A DNA stretch of 64,000 bases, taken from positions 146,201-210,200 of the forward strand of contig NZ_CFGI01000003.1 in NCBI RefSeq assembly GCF_001347015.1. The letters are read 5' to 3'. How positions within the stretch are numbered: the stretch's first letter is position 1; each line of letters starts with the position of its first letter. The stretch comes from Streptococcus pneumoniae. GTDB lineage: Bacteria; Bacillota; Bacilli; Lactobacillales; Streptococcaceae. The translations under genes were made by a program, and so were the position numbers. Shown here piece after piece: positions 60,539 through 64,000 of this stretch. The notes under the pieces are model-generated. The model had not been told where the DNA came from. It did not search any database and saw only the letters and a list, made by a program, of their open reading frames with translations.

Positions 60539-61241
60539 TTTCATAAAGCAAGTTATAGAAAACCATGGTTATAGATCATACGGTAAGGTAATTGAATTTT
60601 GGGAAAATAGCAATGAATTTTTTTTGATTCAAGAATATGATAAAGAAATGCTTCGATCAAATATCGAAAAGGATGTAAATTTTTTTACCTGTGAGCAAAC
60701 GAATAACTTAGTTTATGAATTTGAAAAAATTCAAAACCAAAAAATCAAAAAAAATACTTCTTTATTTATAACCGTGAGAGTTGATAATCTTGAAGAAGAT
60801 TATAATAGATTTAAAAATATAACAATGAAAATAGAAGAGGACGAATATTATTTCAGAAAATATGTTATTTTCTATACTGAAGATGGGCTCAGTAAAATAG
60901 AGCCTAGTACTCAATCTTTGCTGAATTATATTCAATCTGAGAGTTCTGAAAATGAAAGTTTATTTGACAAATTTGAAAATAATATGTTTTTTGATGATGC
61001 TTATTTTATCGCTATGCAATTAATTGTCAAGTTACCATTTATTTCTCTTCCTCATTCAGATAATCGCTTCGAAGTGATTGAAGATAGAATTAAAACTCGC
61101 ATTGAACGCGAAGGTTTAATAGATAAGGAAAATCAGGTAGATCAAATCTTAGATTTATTTGATGAAAATAAAATTAGTGAACAACTTGGAGATGAAACGA
61201 ATAGTATATTGGCTAGTTTATATCAAATTTTAGGAGACTGA
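60528..61241 (+). CDS. ABC-3C middle component-like protein
   Basis: A 237-residue acidic protein without a known catalytic motif (NFIKQVIENHGYRSYGKVIE ... TNSILASLYQILGD). Position between a nuclease-like protein and an SMC-like ATPase, with an 11-base overlap in front and a four-base gap behind, fits the middle component (MC1-like) of ABC-three-component systems. The call depends on context more than on sequence. Confidence 0.55.
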   Translation: MMNNFIKQVIENHGYRSYGKVIEFWENSNEFFLIQEYDKEMLRSNIEKDVNFFTCEQTNNLVYEFEKIQNQKIKKNTSLFITVRVDNLEEDYNRFKNITMKIEEDEYYFRKYVIFYTEDGLSKIEPSTQSLLNYIQSESSENESLFDKFENNMFFDDAYFIAMQLIVKLPFISLPHSDNRFEVIEDRIKTRIEREGLIDKENQVDQILDLFDENKISEQLGDETNSILASLYQILGD

Positions 61242-61245
61242 GTTT

Positions 61246-63891
61246 GTGAAGATTAAAAAGATTTTAATTTATAATTTCAAGAATTTTAGGCATAAAACAG
61301 TTATTGACTTTAGTGAAGATATCACGTTTTTAGTAGGACCAAATGGATTTGGAAAAACAACAATTTTTGATGCAATTGAGCTGGGACTGACAGGTAACCT
61401 TTCCCGTATTAATAAAGTAACTGGTGAAAATATTGCATATAATAAACCTTTCTTTCAAAATGAACTAGGTTATCCAGTAGTTATAAAGTTATGGTTAGAG
61501 AAAGAGCAAGGTAATCAACTTGTAATTGTAAGAAGCTTAGTGAATGATTCTCCTAACAGTAAAAAAGTTTTTGCCCCTCTTAAGTCAACAAGTCAGTTTA
61601 AACTATCAAGACAAGACGAGGTGGATGATACTAATTTTACTGAAATAGATAATATTAGACTATCTGATCTTACCCAAAGTTCGATTGATGAATTTTTGGG
61701 TGTTAAAGGAAAATATGAGATAGAAAAGATTTTTAATTTATTTAATTATATTCAACAAGAGGAGACGACATTTTTTCTAAAACAAACTGAACAAGAGAGG
61801 AGTGATAGTCTATCATTTTTGGTAAAAACTGATGAAATTGAAGAAAAAATAGAGAAAATTGATAAAATAATTCGAGCAATTAATAGTAAATTAGATAATC
61901 TGCAAGTAACACAGAGAACATTAATTCAGCGTAAGCTAGCGGATGTTCTGTATGAGAGGCTATTTACTCATCATGAATTTGACTTTGACAAACAAGCTCC
62001 ATTTTCAAGTGAGAATCTTGAACAATTGACAACTTTTCAAGCTACTGTTCAGAGCATTATTAATTTTAAGCGGAATTTTTCAGTTTCAGAATATAAAAAG
62101 CGTAATGAACGTGACCATAAAAAACAAGAAATAACTAATAGTCAGGATGTTTTATATTACTCAATTTTGTTTCCAATTATTAATGGATTTGAGAATAAAT
62201 GGCTGTGGGAGAAGTATATATTAAATAATCCGATATTATTTGAATATACGCTTCTAGAAAATTATGTTCAATCATTTGAGTCTATTACTCGTGAAAATGA
62301 GAGAAGAGAACAATTGAATCAATATTTGAGGAATCTGTCAAGTGACACCAATCAGATGACAGCACAGTCTTTTGGCTATGTTCAGGGGGATAGTTTAGCA
62401 AGTGATTTTGAATCACTAAAACAACAGTTTGAAAGATATCAGGATTTAAGAAGTCAAGCAAATCAAGTTGATAAAAATTTAAATGATTTAACGCAACTTA
62501 GGAAGAATTTAGGTAATCGATTTAATGAATTACGTCAACATCACCATGTTGTTGAGAATAAGTGTCCGTTTTGTGATTCCCAGTTTCAATCATTTGAAGA
62601 TTTAAAGAAATCTTACGATAATTATAATGCGTACCTAACTAGTATTTCATCTCAGAGTAGTCAACAATTGCAAGCAATTCAATTATCAATAGACTCCTCA
62701 ATTCAGCAAGTTAAACAAAAAATCACCGCTGAAATAAACAACCTTACTACCGACATAGATGAGAGGCTATTAGCTAAATTACAAGAATTACATGATAAAT
62801 ATGAACGTTATTCTCAAAATATTAATGGATTTAAAACTTTTATTCAGCTGTATACAGCCATATTACCTTATCCGTTGGGGAGTTTGGAATTTGAAGTTTA
62901 TAATAGGCAGTATCAGTTTAACTTACAAGAATTCCGATCTAATTTAGTAGTTGATGATGACATTTACCGTTTAGTAGTAGATGTTAATAATCAAGAAATT
63001 ACAAACAGATTTGAAGAATTGAAAAGAGAATTTCCTGAATTACAATTAGAGACATACCAGTTGAATCAAATACCGAATCAAAAAATAAGTAAATCTATGC
63101 TTGATACAAGGTTATCTGAATTGAAACAATATATTAACTCTCAAATTGATGATAGGTATGCAATCAATGAGAATCTGATAATGGATACTGAGAATATCTT
63201 TCCTATGTATTTTCAAAATGACGTTAAACTGTTAGAGAGTACTAGTATTGAAGCTCTGGAGCAGAAAAAACTTTACCTCAATAAGCAACATAATTTAGTT
63301 CAAAATCAGCGGTTCCAAGATTTATCTCATCAGATAGATATATTAGAAAAAACTGAAGTAAGATTGAAAGAATTAAACATGGTATATAAAGAAGAGGTGA
63401 GGCAGTTTAAAATAAGTATTGTAAAACAGCTGCGTATTCCATTTTTTATCTATTCTGCAAAAATGTTGCAAAACTATCAACAGGGAATGGGAATTTTTTT
63501 AACTTATAGAAAAACGAGTGAGGACGACGCTACTAAGAAGATGATTATTAGGTTTAAATCGGATTCTAGTAATGACCATGATGCAATGAATCAATTAAGT
63601 ACAGGTCAACTGGCAGTTGTCTCGCTTGCATTTACTCTTTCTTTGAATACGATGTTCAAGCTATCTGATAATTTGAATTTCTTAATGATAGATGACCCTA
63701 TTCAGGATATGGATGCGATGAATGTACTATCATTTATCGAGATTTTACGTCATGGTATTATTGAAAAATATCAAATTATTTTATCAACCTATTGTGATCA
63801 GAATGCGCTATTTATGGGATATAAATTTGCTAATTCAAATCCTCAACCTGATATCCAGTATAAAAATGTGCGTGAATTACAAGGACAATAA
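61246..63891 (+). CDS. SMC/Rad50-like ABC ATPase (ABC-3C ATPase)
   Basis: An 881-residue SMC-like ATPase with GTG start. Walker A GPNGFGKTT at residues 31-39, long coiled coils, a zinc-hook-like CPFC at 440-443 in the middle, signature STGQ at 785-788 and Walker B with MIDDP at about 814-818. This is a split ABC head with a Rad50-type hinge, as in DNA-sensing or DNA-loading ATPases of ABC-3C and related conflict systems. SbcC is an alternative, but there is no sbcD beside it. No damage. Confidence 0.85.
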   Translation: MKIKKILIYNFKNFRHKTVIDFSEDITFLVGPNGFGKTTIFDAIELGLTGNLSRINKVTGENIAYNKPFFQNELGYPVVIKLWLEKEQGNQLVIVRSLVNDSPNSKKVFAPLKSTSQFKLSRQDEVDDTNFTEIDNIRLSDLTQSSIDEFLGVKGKYEIEKIFNLFNYIQQEETTFFLKQTEQERSDSLSFLVKTDEIEEKIEKIDKIIRAINSKLDNLQVTQRTLIQRKLADVLYERLFTHHEFDFDKQAPFSSENLEQLTTFQATVQSIINFKRNFSVSEYKKRNERDHKKQEITNSQDVLYYSILFPIINGFENKWLWEKYILNNPILFEYTLLENYVQSFESITRENERREQLNQYLRNLSSDTNQMTAQSFGYVQGDSLASDFESLKQQFERYQDLRSQANQVDKNLNDLTQLRKNLGNRFNELRQHHHVVENKCPFCDSQFQSFEDLKKSYDNYNAYLTSISSQSSQQLQAIQLSIDSSIQQVKQKITAEINNLTTDIDERLLAKLQELHDKYERYSQNINGFKTFIQLYTAILPYPLGSLEFEVYNRQYQFNLQEFRSNLVVDDDIYRLVVDVNNQEITNRFEELKREFPELQLETYQLNQIPNQKISKSMLDTRLSELKQYINSQIDDRYAINENLIMDTENIFPMYFQNDVKLLESTSIEALEQKKLYLNKQHNLVQNQRFQDLSHQIDILEKTEVRLKELNMVYKEEVRQFKISIVKQLRIPFFIYSAKMLQNYQQGMGIFLTYRKTSEDDATKKMIIRFKSDSSNDHDAMNQLSTGQLAVVSLAFTLSLNTMFKLSDNLNFLMIDDPIQDMDAMNVLSFIEILRHGIIEKYQIILSTYCDQNALFMGYKFANSNPQPDIQYKNVRELQGQ

Positions 63892-63902
63892 TAATTTACT
63901 TC

Positions 63903-63926
63903 GAGAGCTGTTAGGCTCTCTTTTTT
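63903..63926 (+). terminator. Terminator of the pezAT-ABC-3C operon
   Basis: GAGAGC/GCTCTC stem, loop TGTTAG, TTTTTT tail, 12 bases after the ATPase stop. It is the first clear terminator after pezA. Confidence 0.8.
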
Positions 63927-63970
63927 GGCTCTTTGTCAACTGTAGTGGGTTGAAGAAAAGCTAAGATCTA

Positions 63971-64000
63971 GAAAGGACGAAATTCGTCCTTTCTTTTTTG
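63971..64000 (+). terminator. Second hairpin at the window edge
   Basis: A perfect GAAAGGACGAA/TTCGTCCTTTC inverted repeat with almost no loop and a T-run. The bases before it (63928-63970, with TCAACTGTAGTGGGTTGAAG) look like the end of an ISL3-type element, but this cannot be confirmed in the window. Confidence 0.45.

Larger units (their letters stand above)
30000..63926 (+). mobile_element. Decayed Tn5252-family integrative conjugative element
   Basis: The order prgI, virB4, PrgK-like hydrolase, antigen I/II adhesin, EF-hand protein, methylase-helicase, Toprim protein, small DUF genes and pezAT is that of Tn5252-type ICEs of streptococci. No integrase, relaxase, VirD4 or VirB6 gene is in the window, so the right end and attachment sites lie outside or are lost. 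The left limit, between 29893 and 30206, is not defined by a visible att repeat. Six backbone genes are broken, so self-transfer is very unlikely. Cargo loci (abiE-HEPN, the 52380 gene, pezAT-ABC-3C) are intact. Confidence 0.75.

Noticed and set aside
61246-63891. SbcC exonuclease subunit
   Set aside because: No SbcD-like nuclease is adjacent; the two co-transcribed genes in front fit an ABC-3C arrangement better, though the Rad50-like core is shared.

Overview
The window is chromosomal DNA of a mitis-group streptococcus (S. mitis / S. pseudopneumoniae / S. pneumoniae). The gene order dapA, mnmE, tdk, prfA, prmC, sua5, glyA, rlmCD and then ftsW, ppc, trpXYZ, dnaG, rpoD, cpoA, obg is the pneumococcal order as I remember it. 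A BOX element and an IS1381 scrap are typical of this group. Species-level placement is not possible from the sequence alone.

Bases 1-11641 are core genes. They cover lysine/cell-wall precursor synthesis (dapA end), tRNA modification (mnmE, sua5), translation termination (prfA with its methylase prmC), thymidine salvage, one-carbon metabolism (glyA), a surface muramidase-like protein (pvaA) and 23S rRNA methylation (rlmCD). Bases 11642-14912, between rlmCD and ftsW, are a small accessory patch: an IS1182-family element, a DUF6037-like gene and an IS1381 remnant. From memory, this is the junction that carries pathogenicity island PPI-1 in pneumococci; here it holds only about 3 kb.

Bases 14913-29848 are core again. 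ftsW and ppc are followed by a T-box-controlled tryptophan ABC transporter (trpXYZ) with a BOX element inserted in its leader. Then come dnaG-rpoD, an Fe-S assembly factor, the two glycolipid glycosyltransferases (the first apparently leaderless), two tiny membrane proteins and obg.

From about 30000 to the right edge lies a decayed Tn5252-family integrative conjugative element. Its transfer and surface genes are riddled with in-frame stops and frameshifts: virB4, a PrgK-like hydrolase, an antigen I/II adhesin, an EF-hand protein, a giant methylase-helicase and a membrane-anchored transfer protein. The readable cargo between them is intact: (i) abiEi-abiEii plus a third gene with a HEPN RX4H motif, behind two 27-bp operator-like repeats; (ii) an 894-codon-class AT-rich protein with N-terminal membrane helices and its own promoter; (iii) pezAT followed without a gap by a three-gene nuclease / middle component / SMC-like ATPase set resembling an ABC-three-component (ABC-3C) conflict system.

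The most interesting reading is that the element has lost mobility and survives as a defence island. The best candidates for undescribed biology are the pezAT-ABC-3C operon, the AbiE-HEPN operon and the 894-residue membrane protein.
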